Source: Nitrospinae bacterium CG11_big_fil_rev_8_21_14_0_20_45_15
GTDB taxonomy: Bacteria > Nitrospinota > Nitrospinia > Nitrospinales > VA-1
Direction: 5' to 3'
Assembly: GCA_002787235.1 (NCBI GenBank)
Contig: PCWG01000033.1
Coordinates: forward strand, 126,438 to 190,437
Length of the DNA: 64,000 nt
The translations under genes and the position numbers were made by a program. The notes below the pieces were generated by a model. The model did not search any database, was not told the DNA's origin, and saw nothing but the letters and a program-made list of their open reading frames with translations. How positions within the stretch are numbered: the stretch's first letter is position 1; every line of letters begins with the position of its first letter. This document shows positions 9,165 to 17,364 of this stretch, one piece after another.

Positions 9165-9193
9165 TTGACAGAAAAAAAGGTCTGAGTTATAAG
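9165..9193 (+). promoter_or_regulatory. Strong sigma70-type promoter downstream of recJ
   Basis: TTGACA (9165-9170) is followed by a 17-base spacer and TATAAG (9188-9193), close to consensus. Transcription would begin near 9200 and meet the terminator at 9312-9343, giving an RNA of about 140 bases. The predicted start lies almost on the ATG of the small ORF at 9202, and the -10 box overlaps that ORF's Shine-Dalgarno sequence. So either the ORF or the short RNA is likely to be the real product from this promoter. Confidence 0.6.
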
Positions 9194-9201
9194 GAGTTAT
9201 C

Positions 9202-9297
9202 ATGCTAACAAAGGGGAATATCCTTGCTCCAGTCGTTGGGGTCCTCTTGTGGTGTGAGGTTTGGAGCTTTGTGGAAAGGAGTTCCTTCCCCAATTAA
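9202..9297 (+). CDS. Possible 31-residue hydrophobic small protein or leader peptide
   Basis: An ATG at 9202 is preceded by AAGGAG with five-base spacing. The frame encodes 31 residues with a hydrophobic run (ILAPVVGVLLWCEVW) and ends at TAA 9295-9297, 15 bases before a terminator. The region is also full of RNA pairing: GCTCCA 9226-9231 with TGGAGC 9262-9267, or alternatively GGAGCTTTG 9263-9271 with CAAAGCTCC 9305-9313. It could be a small membrane protein, a leader peptide or chance coding inside a non-coding RNA. Confidence 0.35.
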   Translation: MLTKGNILAPVVGVLLWCEVWSFVERSSFPN

Positions 9298-9311
9298 ATT
9301 ATTTCAAAGCT

Positions 9312-9343
9312 CCGGCAGGGTTTTGCTCTGTCGGTTTTTTTTT
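9312..9343 (+). terminator. Rho-independent terminator between recJ and coaX
   Basis: CCGGCAGGG (9312-9320) pairs with CTCTGTCGG (9326-9334), with G-U pairs allowed, around a TTTTG loop, followed by nine Ts. It lies 47 bases before coaX. It can end the short transcript from 9200 or act as an attenuator in front of coaX. Its first two bases are shared with an alternative hairpin (9263-9313). Confidence 0.85.
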
Positions 9344-9389
9344 GCCTTCTAATATTTTGATAAAAGTATAACTGAGGTTGTTAAAAATT

Positions 9390-10163
9390 ATGTTATTGGC
9401 CATTGATGTAGGGAACACGCACAATGTGATTGGGTTATTTTCTGGTGCAAAATTAATCACTCATTGGCGTATCCGTACCGAAAAAAATCGGACAGCGGAC
9501 GAGTATTGGGTATTGATCAAAGAATTTATCTTGCTGAATGGGGTTGAAGCAGAGACCATTGACAGTATCGTCGTTGCTTGTATGACACCCCCGTTGGTTC
9601 CCATCATAGAAGAGATGGGGAAGAAATACTTTTCATGCAAACCCTTGATTGTGGGCCCTGGAACAAAGACAGGAATATCCATTCTTTATAAAAATCCTTC
9701 AGAAGTCGGGGCAGATCGTATTGTCAATGCCGTCGCAGGTTACGAAAAATATGGAGGACCGCTGATCATTGTCGATTTTGGAACCGCAACAACGTTCGAT
9801 GCTGTTTCAGCCAAAGGTGAGTATCTGGGAGGGGCTATCTGTCCCGGAGTGCAAGTTTTGCTCGATGCCTTGTTTGAAAAAACCGCAAAATTGCCACGTG
9901 TTGATCTTTCTCGGCCCAAAAATGTGATCGGTAAATCCACCGTGGAGAGTATTCAATCCGGTACGATCTTCGGGTACTCGGGCATGGTGGATGTCATGGT
10001 TGCCAAAATGAAAGCAGAAATGGGAGTGCCTGCGAAAGTGATAGCGACGGGAGGAATCTCTGGATGGATGGCAGAACAGAGTGAATCTATTGAATTAACG
10101 GACCCTTTTCTAACTTTGGAAGGATTGCGCCTGATCTACGATAAAAATAAAATTCCCGAATAG
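9390..10163 (+). CDS. coaX: Type III pantothenate kinase
   Basis: Phosphorylates pantothenate in the first step of coenzyme A synthesis. The ASKHA-fold motifs are present: LLAIDVGNTHNVIGLF at the N-terminus, GADRIVNAV in the middle, DFGTATTFDAV for phosphate binding and GGAICPGVQ. I chose the ATG at 9390 because type III enzymes begin exactly here and GAGG lies 12 bases upstream. The TTG at 9378 would leave no room for a ribosome site. The product is 257 aa, normal length. No biotin-ligase (birA) partner is adjacent. Confidence 0.93.
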   Translation: MLLAIDVGNTHNVIGLFSGAKLITHWRIRTEKNRTADEYWVLIKEFILLNGVEAETIDSIVVACMTPPLVPIIEEMGKKYFSCKPLIVGPGTKTGISILYKNPSEVGADRIVNAVAGYEKYGGPLIIVDFGTATTFDAVSAKGEYLGGAICPGVQVLLDALFEKTAKLPRVDLSRPKNVIGKSTVESIQSGTIFGYSGMVDVMVAKMKAEMGVPAKVIATGGISGWMAEQSESIELTDPFLTLEGLRLIYDKNKIPE

Positions 10164-10283
10164 TATGCACTCAAGGGAAGAGGGGGGGAACGCCGATCTC
10201 CCGCAAAAGGAGGGAAGAAACATTCGGAGAGACTTTGATCTCAAAATGAAGTTTTCGGGGAAACCGGCGTTGTAGATCTTTAC

Positions 10284-10550
10284 TTATCTGAATTTAGCAG
10301 TTTTCTCACCAAGGGCACGCCCGCCCTTTTTAATGAAGAGCCGAACCATTTCGTGCCCTACATCTATATCAGAAATTTTATAACCTTTGGATTTGGCCCA
10401 GATTTTAAAAGCCTCGGTCAAGTTTCTTCGTTGATCCAAAATAATTTCCAGAACACCGTTATTTTTGATTCGGGTAAAAGCCTTGGAGGCCAGTTCAAAG
10501 CCAGTGAAATAAGACTGGCCGCGTATGTCTAAAGTCTCAAAGTTTGTCAT
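10284..10550 (-). CDS. TusA/SirA-like small protein lacking the catalytic cysteine
   Basis: 88 residues with the TusA-like pattern: an N-terminal LDIRGQSYFTGFELASKAF, then a VLEIILDQRRN strand and an AFKIWAKSKGYKI helix. TusA proteins transfer sulfur through a cysteine in a CPxP motif after LD.RG. Here that position reads SYFTG, with no cysteine anywhere in the protein. It may therefore be a structural or regulatory relative. A strong AGGAGG precedes the ATG. It stands alone, facing coaX. Confidence 0.6.
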   Translation of the reverse strand: MTNFETLDIRGQSYFTGFELASKAFTRIKNNGVLEIILDQRRNLTEAFKIWAKSKGYKISDIDVGHEMVRLFIKKGGRALGEKTAKFR

Positions 10551-10814
10551 TTAACGCCTCCTGTTCCTGTCAATATTCATGTTTCTGTAGCTTCAAATAA
10601 AAAGAGTATATTCCAGCAATAATTAAATTATCGTTAATGAACGATTAAATAATTTTAATATTGCTTTGCGAAAGTGAATTCCTGTTTCAGATCGCTTTGT
10701 ATCATGGAGAATCAGCTCGCAAATTCATTTGAGAAGCTTTGACAATGGCTATAGAATGTTTCCTGTAATCGTTTGATAGCAAATGTTTTGTAATGGTCTT
10801 AAAAGGAGTTTTTT

Positions 10815-11789
10815 ATGGGAATTATCAGAGGTGGCGAAGCCGAATATGAATCGTCCGAGCCTTCTGTTGAAGAAAAGAGAGAACAATTAGAAAAACTGAT
10901 TCAAGCGGAATTGGACAAAGACCCGGTTTCACTTTCTTTGACTGGAAAATATTATGCCGACGAAGCGGCAGAAATCATTGCGGGTTTGGACTTGCTTTGT
11001 GATGTAAAAGTTCTGAATTTGAAAGACAACCAAATCAGCGATCAGGGTTTCAAATTTTTAATGGAGTCCTCGGTCCTGAAAAATCTTCGTGAATTGAATC
11101 TTGACATCAATTATATTTCAGATGAAGGAATCACAGCAGTCGCAGATTCTGATTCAATTCTAGTAACGGAGCTCCAAAAGCTATCAATCTCTGAAAATAA
11201 TTTGACCGATACGGGGGGCAGGGCATTGGTCCTGTCAAAACATTTCTCAAAACTGGAAGAGTTGGACTTGGGATGGAATGAGATCGGTAATGATACAGCC
11301 GTCGCTTTGGGAGAAACAACAACCCTGCCATCTTTAAAAAAACTGGAACTGGAACGCGGTTACATCAATTCGGAAGGTATCAAAGCATTTTTGCAGGGTG
11401 AAGTCGCAGAACACTTGGAAGCGTTGAATTTAACCTCGAATCAACTGGATGATCCGGCTGTCGAGTTATTAGCCACTTCCTCCAAATTTTCGAAATTGAA
11501 GAGTTTGCGTCTATCTCAAAATCTGATTGGTGATGCCGGTTTGAAGGCGTTGGGAAATTCCACTACGTTGAGCAGTTTGGAACATCTCTTTTTGGGCAGA
11601 AATAATTTTGGCAAAGAGGGTGCGCAAGCGGTGCACGACACTAAAACCCTGGTCAATTTAAAAACGTTATTTCTGCAAGAAGGTGTGGAAATCACACCAG
11701 GAATAGTAAATTATTCAAGACCCGAATTGCTACGCCCGGATGATCCTGAACTATCGAAAGAACACGGGGGTGACTTAAAAAAACTATAG
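10815..11789 (+). CDS. Leucine-rich repeat protein (ribonuclease-inhibitor type)
   Basis: 324 residues with about eight LRR units of the form LxLxxNxIxDxGxxxL, for example LNLKDNQISDQGFKFL and LRLSQNLIGDAGLKAL. The ~26-28 residue unit is typical of ribonuclease-inhibitor-type LRRs, used for protein binding. No signal peptide, so probably cytoplasmic. AAAAGGAG lies before the ATG. The N-terminal ~55 residues are charged and not repeated. Two further LRR genes of the same type lie at 12722 and 14508. Partner and function are unknown. Confidence 0.8.
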   Translation: MGIIRGGEAEYESSEPSVEEKREQLEKLIQAELDKDPVSLSLTGKYYADEAAEIIAGLDLLCDVKVLNLKDNQISDQGFKFLMESSVLKNLRELNLDINYISDEGITAVADSDSILVTELQKLSISENNLTDTGGRALVLSKHFSKLEELDLGWNEIGNDTAVALGETTTLPSLKKLELERGYINSEGIKAFLQGEVAEHLEALNLTSNQLDDPAVELLATSSKFSKLKSLRLSQNLIGDAGLKALGNSTTLSSLEHLFLGRNNFGKEGAQAVHDTKTLVNLKTLFLQEGVEITPGIVNYSRPELLRPDDPELSKEHGGDLKKL

Positions 11790-11936
11790 TGGCAATACCG
11801 TTTTGAAATAAGCAGATCCGATTTGCGCTGAATTTGTGACAGATTTTTACAACAACGAGCAGGTCTCTTGAAAGTGGTTTTTACCGGGAATGTGGGCTAC
11901 GATTTCAATTGAATTTGAAAATTACGGGGGATTGGA

Positions 11937-12695
11937 ATGAAACGGGAAAGTTTATATGCCGAAAAAGTTTTAACGCATACGCCAGTACAAAATATAAACA
12001 TGCTGTTTTGGGCGACTATTATGTTTTTAATTTTCGGTTATTTTTCCCAAGTACAGGCGGCTCCCCACTTTGCGACTTTGGATAAAGTGAACGGCGAAGT
12101 TGTTGTGTTGAAAAGCGACGGTTCTCCTATTGCGAATGGTAAAGACGGCATGCCAGTAAGACCCGGACAAATTGTCAAAACCTCTGGGCCGAATGCAGTG
12201 ACGGATGTTGTTTTGTTTGATGGGAGCCGAATACGATTGTTGCCAAGTTCAGAAGCCAGATTTTCTGTGAAAAAGAAAGAAGAGAAACATAATATTCAGA
12301 TTGATTTGATTGCTGGAAAAATTTTCAATGCTGTTCAAAAAAATAAAAAAAGCGGACATTACGTAGTTAAAACCCCCTCGTCTGTCGCTGGATTTAAGGG
12401 CAAAGTATTTTCAGCAGAACTCAATAAAGAACAATCTGTCTTTATGGTTCAGGATGGGAAGCTCAAAGTTATCAATCCCCACGAAAAAAATAGACAAGCT
12501 GTCTATGTGACGAGTATGAATAAAACCACGACACAGGCAGTACAGGCACCCTCAGAGTCGACTCCATTATCTGCTGAAGAGATTGCCATGTTTGACATTC
12601 TCAAAGACATTGAAGTCGACATCAAAATAGATATACAGGGTGATACAGAAAGTGTTATTCGCGAAGATACTTCAGTTCCCGGCGCATTGGAGTGA
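11937..12695 (+). CDS. Exported FecR-domain protein
   Basis: 252 residues. After a positively charged leader of about 24 residues comes a membrane-spanning signal segment (LFWATIMFLIFGYFS) ending near VQAAPHF. The mature part has the FecR pattern: VNGEVVVLKSDG, a stretch like VRPGQIVKTSG, LFDGSRIRLLPSSEARF and a C-terminal YVVKTPSSVAGFKGKVFSAEL. FecR domains are periplasmic beta-rich modules, often in signalling or surface proteins. No sigma factor or TonB receptor is nearby, so classic iron signalling is not supported. Confidence 0.75.
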   Translation: MKRESLYAEKVLTHTPVQNINMLFWATIMFLIFGYFSQVQAAPHFATLDKVNGEVVVLKSDGSPIANGKDGMPVRPGQIVKTSGPNAVTDVVLFDGSRIRLLPSSEARFSVKKKEEKHNIQIDLIAGKIFNAVQKNKKSGHYVVKTPSSVAGFKGKVFSAELNKEQSVFMVQDGKLKVINPHEKNRQAVYVTSMNKTTTQAVQAPSESTPLSAEEIAMFDILKDIEVDIKIDIQGDTESVIREDTSVPGALE

Positions 12696-12721
12696 AGTGT
12701 GGACGGTAGGGAGTTGATTCT

Positions 12722-13381
12722 TTAAAATACTTTGAGTGTCTGTAACTTGGAAAGTTTTGGAGACTCTCTGAGAGCAGCTTTAACGCTTGGATCTTTTACC
12801 CGATTTCCCCCCAGATGAAGATAAGTCAGGTTAGAAAAAGCATCGGAATTGGCAATTGCCAAAGCACCTTCTTCGCCCACGCGATTGTCCACCATATTTA
12901 GAGATTCGACTTGAGTGAGCCAGGGCGATTGCGCTAAAGCTTTTGCACCTTCTGCGGTGATGCCGTTGCATTCAAGATTCAAAGTTTTGACTTCAGAAAA
13001 CAACTCAGAGTTGGCAACTATCTTTGCGCCCTCATCCCCAAGGTTGTTTGATCCCAGATGAAGGTAGATTATTTTCGATAGTACTTTTGATTGACTCAAT
13101 ATGCGAACCCCTTCCGGACCGAGATCGTTGTGCGTGATGATCAAGGTCGTCACGCCACTGAGGTGTTCAAAAGAAGCAATGAGTTCGGCAACTTTGATAC
13201 CGTGATCTTCTTCAAGCTTACCGGTTTTAACGAAAGTATAGCCATCCTGAACTTTTAGGATGGTTTTGTCTTTGATGTTTTCGTAAACGATTTTCTCCCA
13301 CGGTGACATGACCAGACCTTTGCCACCATAATTGCCACCATCGTTTACAAGTTCCTCCCAATTTTTAACTTTTTCTTTCAT
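12722..13381 (-). CDS. Leucine-rich repeat protein (ribonuclease-inhibitor type)
   Basis: 219 residues with about five LRR units such as LHLGSNNLGDEGAKIV and LNLECNGITAEGAKAL, starting near residue 75. The first ~70 residues are not repeated and contain WEKIVYENIKDKTILKVQDG. No signal peptide. It resembles the LRR proteins at 10815 and 14508 in repeat style (the NxxGDEGAxxLA pattern), so the three probably arose by duplication. Convergent with the FecR gene. Function unknown. Confidence 0.78.
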   Translation of the reverse strand: MKEKVKNWEELVNDGGNYGGKGLVMSPWEKIVYENIKDKTILKVQDGYTFVKTGKLEEDHGIKVAELIASFEHLSGVTTLIITHNDLGPEGVRILSQSKVLSKIIYLHLGSNNLGDEGAKIVANSELFSEVKTLNLECNGITAEGAKALAQSPWLTQVESLNMVDNRVGEEGALAIANSDAFSNLTYLHLGGNRVKDPSVKAALRESPKLSKLQTLKVF

Positions 13382-13393
13382 AGTGACACAGGT

Positions 13394-13861
13394 TTAGCGT
13401 TTGAGACGTTGGGTATTTGCACAACCGATTTCGTTACCGAGTTCGCAAGCCATCGTATAATATTTGATCGCAGCTTTTTGGCGTCCTTCTCTGTATTTTA
13501 AGGAACCTATATTTGCGCAAGCACTGTCGTGTTTTGCCTCGCAAGCTTTTGCGAAGAGTTTGAATGCATCTTTCCAGTCCTGGCTGTTTTGCAAGCCTCT
13601 TTGTTGAGTCAAAATACCGCCAATATTGCATCCATCCATATCATTCAGTTCACAGGCCTTAACGTAATAAATAAGCGCAGATTTGTTGTCTAACTCGACA
13701 GTTCTAAGACGCTGGCCCATTAGAAAACACGAGCGAGAATCACCTTCTGCACATCTTGTTTCAAGTGATCTTACGATATCATCATCATCAGCCCATACAT
13801 TATTACCGGAAACAAATAAAAAAATGATTGTTACGAAAAGTGCAGTCGAAATTTTTTTCAC
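13394..13861 (-). CDS. Exported Sel1-repeat protein, cysteine-rich
   Basis: 155 residues from a GTG at 13861, chosen because AAGGAAAA lies upstream and the protein then begins with a normal signal peptide (KKISTALFVTIIFLFVSG, cleaved near VWA). A longer ORF from 13924 puts 21 unsuited residues ahead of it. The mature part has Sel1/TPR-like units with paired cysteines: CAEGDSRSCFLMG, CELNDMDGCNIGG, CEAKHDSACANIG and CELGNEIGCANTQ. This resembles Helicobacter cysteine-rich (Hcp) proteins, in which each repeat holds a disulfide. Likely periplasmic; partner unknown. Confidence 0.75.
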   Translation of the reverse strand: MKKISTALFVTIIFLFVSGNNVWADDDDIVRSLETRCAEGDSRSCFLMGQRLRTVELDNKSALIYYVKACELNDMDGCNIGGILTQQRGLQNSQDWKDAFKLFAKACEAKHDSACANIGSLKYREGRQKAAIKYYTMACELGNEIGCANTQRLKR

Positions 13862-13983
13862 AATGTTTTCCTTCCCATTATCAATTAGGAAAAACAAAAA
13901 GCCGAAAGTTTCATTTTTTTTCAACTTAGGCTATTATCACGCGGTTAGAATACCATGAAACATTTTAAAACCAATCTCAATTA

Positions 13984-14505
13984 ATGAACATAATACTAAT
14001 AGGCTATCGCGGTACTGGAAAATCTTCCATTGCACGTTTATTGGCGCGGAGGATCCAGCGCAATTCGATCAGTTCGGATCAGGTGATCGTAGACCAGGTG
14101 GGCAAAAGTATCCCAGAAATTGTGCAAGAAGTAGGTTGGTCGGGCTTTAGAAAAATAGAGTCAGATGTTATAAAAAGTATATCTGATTCTACTCAGGATG
14201 GGGTCATTGATTGTGGCGGTGGAGTTCCACTGAATGATGAAAATATGATCGAGCTGAAGAAAAGCGGAAAATGCGTTTTATTGACTGCGGACATTGAGGC
14301 TATCATCAAAAGAATTCGTCAGGATCCCAATCGGCCCAGACTTTTGGAAGGCATGACCTTTGAAGAAGAACAAAAAAGAATTTTAGAGGAAAGGGAACCG
14401 AAGTACAAACAAGCGGCCGATTATATTTGTGACACCACTAAGGCCCCTCCTCATGTTACTGTAAGAAAAATTGTAGAGTATTTTAAACGCCATTCCTGGA
14501 TTTAA
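13984..14505 (+). CDS. aroK: Shikimate kinase
   Basis: Phosphorylates shikimate in the pathway to chorismate. A Walker A motif, GYRGTGKSS, lies at residues 7-15. The substrate-binding CGGGVPL segment is near residue 78, and the lid region is NRPRLLEG. The shikimate-binding Asp is kept in SSDQ, but the residue two before it, usually Asp, is Ser here. 173 aa, normal length. An LRR gene starts three bases after the stop, so the two are probably co-transcribed. aroA lies elsewhere, at 56.5 kb. Confidence 0.9.
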   Translation: MNIILIGYRGTGKSSIARLLARRIQRNSISSDQVIVDQVGKSIPEIVQEVGWSGFRKIESDVIKSISDSTQDGVIDCGGGVPLNDENMIELKKSGKCVLLTADIEAIIKRIRQDPNRPRLLEGMTFEEEQKRILEEREPKYKQAADYICDTTKAPPHVTVRKIVEYFKRHSWI

Positions 14506-14507
14506 AG

Positions 14508-15308
14508 ATGCCAAGCTCTTTATTTGAAAGTCTTCTTGAAAATAGTATGACCCTGATTCTTCCCGAGTACAGCGACGACACAGCCATGGTCGTCAGCGAA
14601 GAGGCTATGTATGCCGAATCGGGCGATAGTGGACCACAGTATAAAATGCAGTTGAATGACAAGGAAGTCATCATCGAAGAGTTAGAAGATATGGTGTGCT
14701 TCGGAAAAATTCGTTCGGTGGTGGAATTGCAAATGGATAACAACGACTTTGGTGATGCAGGGGTCGAATTCCTGTCGCAAGCTGAAGCCATATCTCAATT
14801 GACTCTTTTGTCTTTTAAAGGCAACAAACTGACAGCCGTCTCGGCCCATCATCTCGCAAATTCAAAAACCTTAGTGAATTTGAAAAAGCTGTATCTGCAA
14901 AATAATTCCATCAATGCAGAAGGCGTTCGTTCTTTGGCAAATTCGACAACGTTGTCAAAACTTCAACTCTTGTACTTGAAGGAAAACCCTCTCGGCCCCG
15001 AAGGGGCTCGCGCACTTGCGGATTCTACTTGCTGGAAGGATATGCGCGCACTGTATCTGCAAGGCACACGCATTGGTTTGGAGGGACTGAAGTTTTTGTG
15101 TCAGTCTGAGATGATGAGGACGGTAACGACCTGGTCTCTGGATAACAACCGGCTCGGCGATTCTGCTTGTGAGATTTTGGCGCAAAGCGAGGTTTTAGAG
15201 AATGTGGTTTCGATTGATTTGTATGGCAACGGCATTTCAGAAAACGCGGCAGAAATCATTAAAGCGTCCCCGTATCTGAAAAAGCTGCGGGCTTTGCATA
15301 TCGACTGA
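14508..15308 (+). CDS. Leucine-rich repeat protein (ribonuclease-inhibitor type)
   Basis: 266 residues with about seven LRR units, for example LYLQNNSINAEGVRSL, LYLKENPLGPEGARAL and IDLYGNGISENAAEII. The N-terminal ~60 residues are acidic and non-repetitive. No signal peptide. It begins three bases after aroK, so transcription is shared. Third member of the local LRR family with 10815-11789 and 12722-13381. Function unknown; the fold usually serves protein-protein binding. Confidence 0.78.
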   Translation: MPSSLFESLLENSMTLILPEYSDDTAMVVSEEAMYAESGDSGPQYKMQLNDKEVIIEELEDMVCFGKIRSVVELQMDNNDFGDAGVEFLSQAEAISQLTLLSFKGNKLTAVSAHHLANSKTLVNLKKLYLQNNSINAEGVRSLANSTTLSKLQLLYLKENPLGPEGARALADSTCWKDMRALYLQGTRIGLEGLKFLCQSEMMRTVTTWSLDNNRLGDSACEILAQSEVLENVVSIDLYGNGISENAAEIIKASPYLKKLRALHID

Positions 15309-15329
15309 ACCCATTGACGTCCTAAAATC

Positions 15330-15974
15330 ATGCCAGACGATGCCCGCTTCATTTCGATCCCATCCCACAAAAAGTTAACGAGTCATTTTCACGCTAAAGA
15401 TCCCATCATGGCTCAGGCGATTGAAGGGATCGGTCTTTTCAAACTTCAGCGAAATAAAAATTATTTCCAGACCTTGTGCAAGGCCATCATATCTCAACAA
15501 ATATCCACGAAAGCCGCAGAGACGATCCATGGGAGGTTTTGCGCCTTGTTTCCTGGGCGAAAACCAAATTCTACGGCACTGCAAAAGCTTTCCGAAGAAG
15601 AAATGAGAAGTGTCGGACTTTCCCGGCAGAAGATCGTTTACCTTAAAGATCTCAGCTTGCATTTTGAAAACAAAACAATTCGTCCGCACCGCTTGTTTCA
15701 TCAAAGCAATGATGAGATCATCCAATGTTTGATTGCGGTTAAGGGGATCGGTCGTTGGACCGCAGAAATGTTTCTGATTTTTTCTTTGAACCGTTTGGAT
15801 GTGCTTCCTGTCGACGACCTGGGTTTGCAAAAAGGAATCATGAAATTGTATTCATTGCCCGAACTTCCAACACGAAAAGAAATCCAGAAATTTGGCGAAC
15901 GATGGGAACCCTTTCAGACAGTAGCGGTATGGTATTGCTGGAGAAGTCTGGATGCCAATATCATCTCCTATTAA
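15330..15974 (+). CDS. DNA-3-methyladenine glycosylase II-like (AlkA-type HhH-GPD)
   Basis: Base-excision repair glycosylase that removes alkylated bases. The HhH-GPD fold is visible: AIISQQISTKAAETIHGRF at the start of the domain, then VKGIGRWTAEMFLIF as the helix-hairpin-helix, then VLPVDDLGLQKG with the catalytic aspartate. 214 aa is typical of short AlkA proteins without the N-terminal extension. The start at 15330 is ATG, 21 bases after the LRR gene. Confidence 0.88.
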   Translation: MPDDARFISIPSHKKLTSHFHAKDPIMAQAIEGIGLFKLQRNKNYFQTLCKAIISQQISTKAAETIHGRFCALFPGRKPNSTALQKLSEEEMRSVGLSRQKIVYLKDLSLHFENKTIRPHRLFHQSNDEIIQCLIAVKGIGRWTAEMFLIFSLNRLDVLPVDDLGLQKGIMKLYSLPELPTRKEIQKFGERWEPFQTVAVWYCWRSLDANIISY

Positions 15975-16070
15975 TCAGTGGATTTTCCTGTCATACACAG
16001 CCGATAGCAAGTTAGACCATACTTATAAGGCAGGCTCGAAACTATTCAATAAGTGACTCTCGGAGATATT

Positions 16071-16703
16071 ATGGACTTTTTAGATAAAGAAATTGAAAAT
16101 TACGCATTTGCACACACCCGATACGAAGGTGACCTGCTCAAACGTTTGGAGGAGGAAACCTACCAGAGTCTGGAAATCCCGCACATGTGCACCGGGCGAA
16201 TTGAAGGACAACTTCTACGATTGCTGGCGAAGTTGATAGGAGCCCGGCGCATCTTTGAAGTCGGTACATTTGGGGGATACGCGACTCTGTCGATGGCTTC
16301 CGCATTGCCCGAAGGTGGGGAGCTGTTCACCTGCGATCTGGACCCGGTTGCGATCGGTTTTGCAAAACGGTTTTTTGCAGAAAGTGAGCATGGCAAAAAA
16401 ATAACTGTATTGGAAGGACCTGCTCTTGAAACGTTGAACACACTGGAGGGTTCGTTCGACATGGCCTTCATAGATGCGGATAAGATCAATTACAAAAATT
16501 ATTACGAAAAAGCTTTGGAATTGATTCGTCAAGGAGGATTGATTGTAGTGGACAATGTTTTGTGGAGTGGCCGGGTGCTCAATCCTAAAGACGAATCCGA
16601 TCATGCCATTAATGATTTCAATCAAGCGGTGAAAAACGACGCACGAGTGGAACAGGTCCTTCTCACTGTTCGTGATGGAATTTATTTACTGCGGAAATGC
16701 TAG
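16071..16703 (+). CDS. SAM-dependent O-methyltransferase (caffeoyl-CoA OMT family)
   Basis: Class I O-methyltransferase of the metal-dependent COMT-like family. Motif I is IFEVGTFGGYATLSMA. Acidic motifs are FTCDLDP, MAFIDADKINYKNYYE and IVVDNVLWSGRV, matching the metal- and SAM-binding residues of the family. I prefer the ATG at 16071 (210 aa), which has GGAG five bases upstream, over an in-frame GTG at 16053. The substrate cannot be told; bacterial members act on small catechols. Confidence 0.88.
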   Translation: MDFLDKEIENYAFAHTRYEGDLLKRLEEETYQSLEIPHMCTGRIEGQLLRLLAKLIGARRIFEVGTFGGYATLSMASALPEGGELFTCDLDPVAIGFAKRFFAESEHGKKITVLEGPALETLNTLEGSFDMAFIDADKINYKNYYEKALELIRQGGLIVVDNVLWSGRVLNPKDESDHAINDFNQAVKNDARVEQVLLTVRDGIYLLRKC

Positions 16704-16873
16704 TACTCACTGCTATCAGCTAGTCTGCAAACATTGAATTCACGCAACCTTCTATCGCTCAAGGCAGATCAGGAAAGAACTTGAAGACACTTTCACCAAT
16801 GTGTTAGCTTGTTGTTTTTTGGATCATATAGAATAAAAGCCTTAATGCTGACACCTCTTTTACAGGAAATAAA

Positions 16874-17344
16874 ATGGCTGAAACACTCGGAAGTTTGGTA
16901 GATAAGGTATCAATAAAGAATCTACGGATTTGGCATATGGACGAAGCCATTGCTACCAAAGACCCTGGAGACCCCGCTCTCGAAGAGCTCAAAGCAAAAC
17001 GTGATTTAGCCGCTCGGCAAAATCAGGATTTGATTGATGAAGCCAATGCTTTTTTTGTCGATGCTCTGGCAGGGAAAGTTAAAATTCGAGATGAAAAATT
17101 AAAACTCTATCAAAACCGAAATGTCCAATCGAGTGATGGCATCAAGGAACTCGGGGAAGCGATCAGTGAGCTTGCCTGGAGAAATATCAAACTATGGCAT
17201 TTGGAAGATGAAGCACGTCGCACCGATTTGCCCGATGCCGATATTGTCAAAGTAAAACGCGGAATCGATGCCACCAATCAGGAACGCAACAACTTGATGG
17301 ATAAGGTGGACGAAATTCTTTTCAATCACGTCAACAAAAAGTAG
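16874..17344 (+). CDS. DUF4254-like helical protein with internal duplication
   Basis: 156 residues, predicted mostly helical. Two halves repeat the same plan: VSIKNLRIWHMDEA followed by a lysine-rich helix and NQDLIDEANAFF, then LAWRNIKLWHLEDEARR followed by a similar helix and NNLMDKVDEILF. The NxxxWHxED signature resembles DUF4254 proteins of unknown function. No signal peptide or membrane segment. Convergent with ppx. Function unknown. Confidence 0.6.
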   Translation: MAETLGSLVDKVSIKNLRIWHMDEAIATKDPGDPALEELKAKRDLAARQNQDLIDEANAFFVDALAGKVKIRDEKLKLYQNRNVQSSDGIKELGEAISELAWRNIKLWHLEDEARRTDLPDADIVKVKRGIDATNQERNNLMDKVDEILFNHVNKK

Positions 17345-17364
17345 AGGGCTGGAGTGTGTTTTTG

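Noticed and set aside
10189-10271. Long-range AACGCCG/CGGCGTT pairing after coaX
   Set aside because: Seven base pairs over a 69-base loop are too weak to call a terminator.
11937-12695. Iron-responsive FecR signalling system
   Set aside because: No FecI-type sigma factor and no TonB receptor gene are nearby, so only the FecR-like domain is reported.
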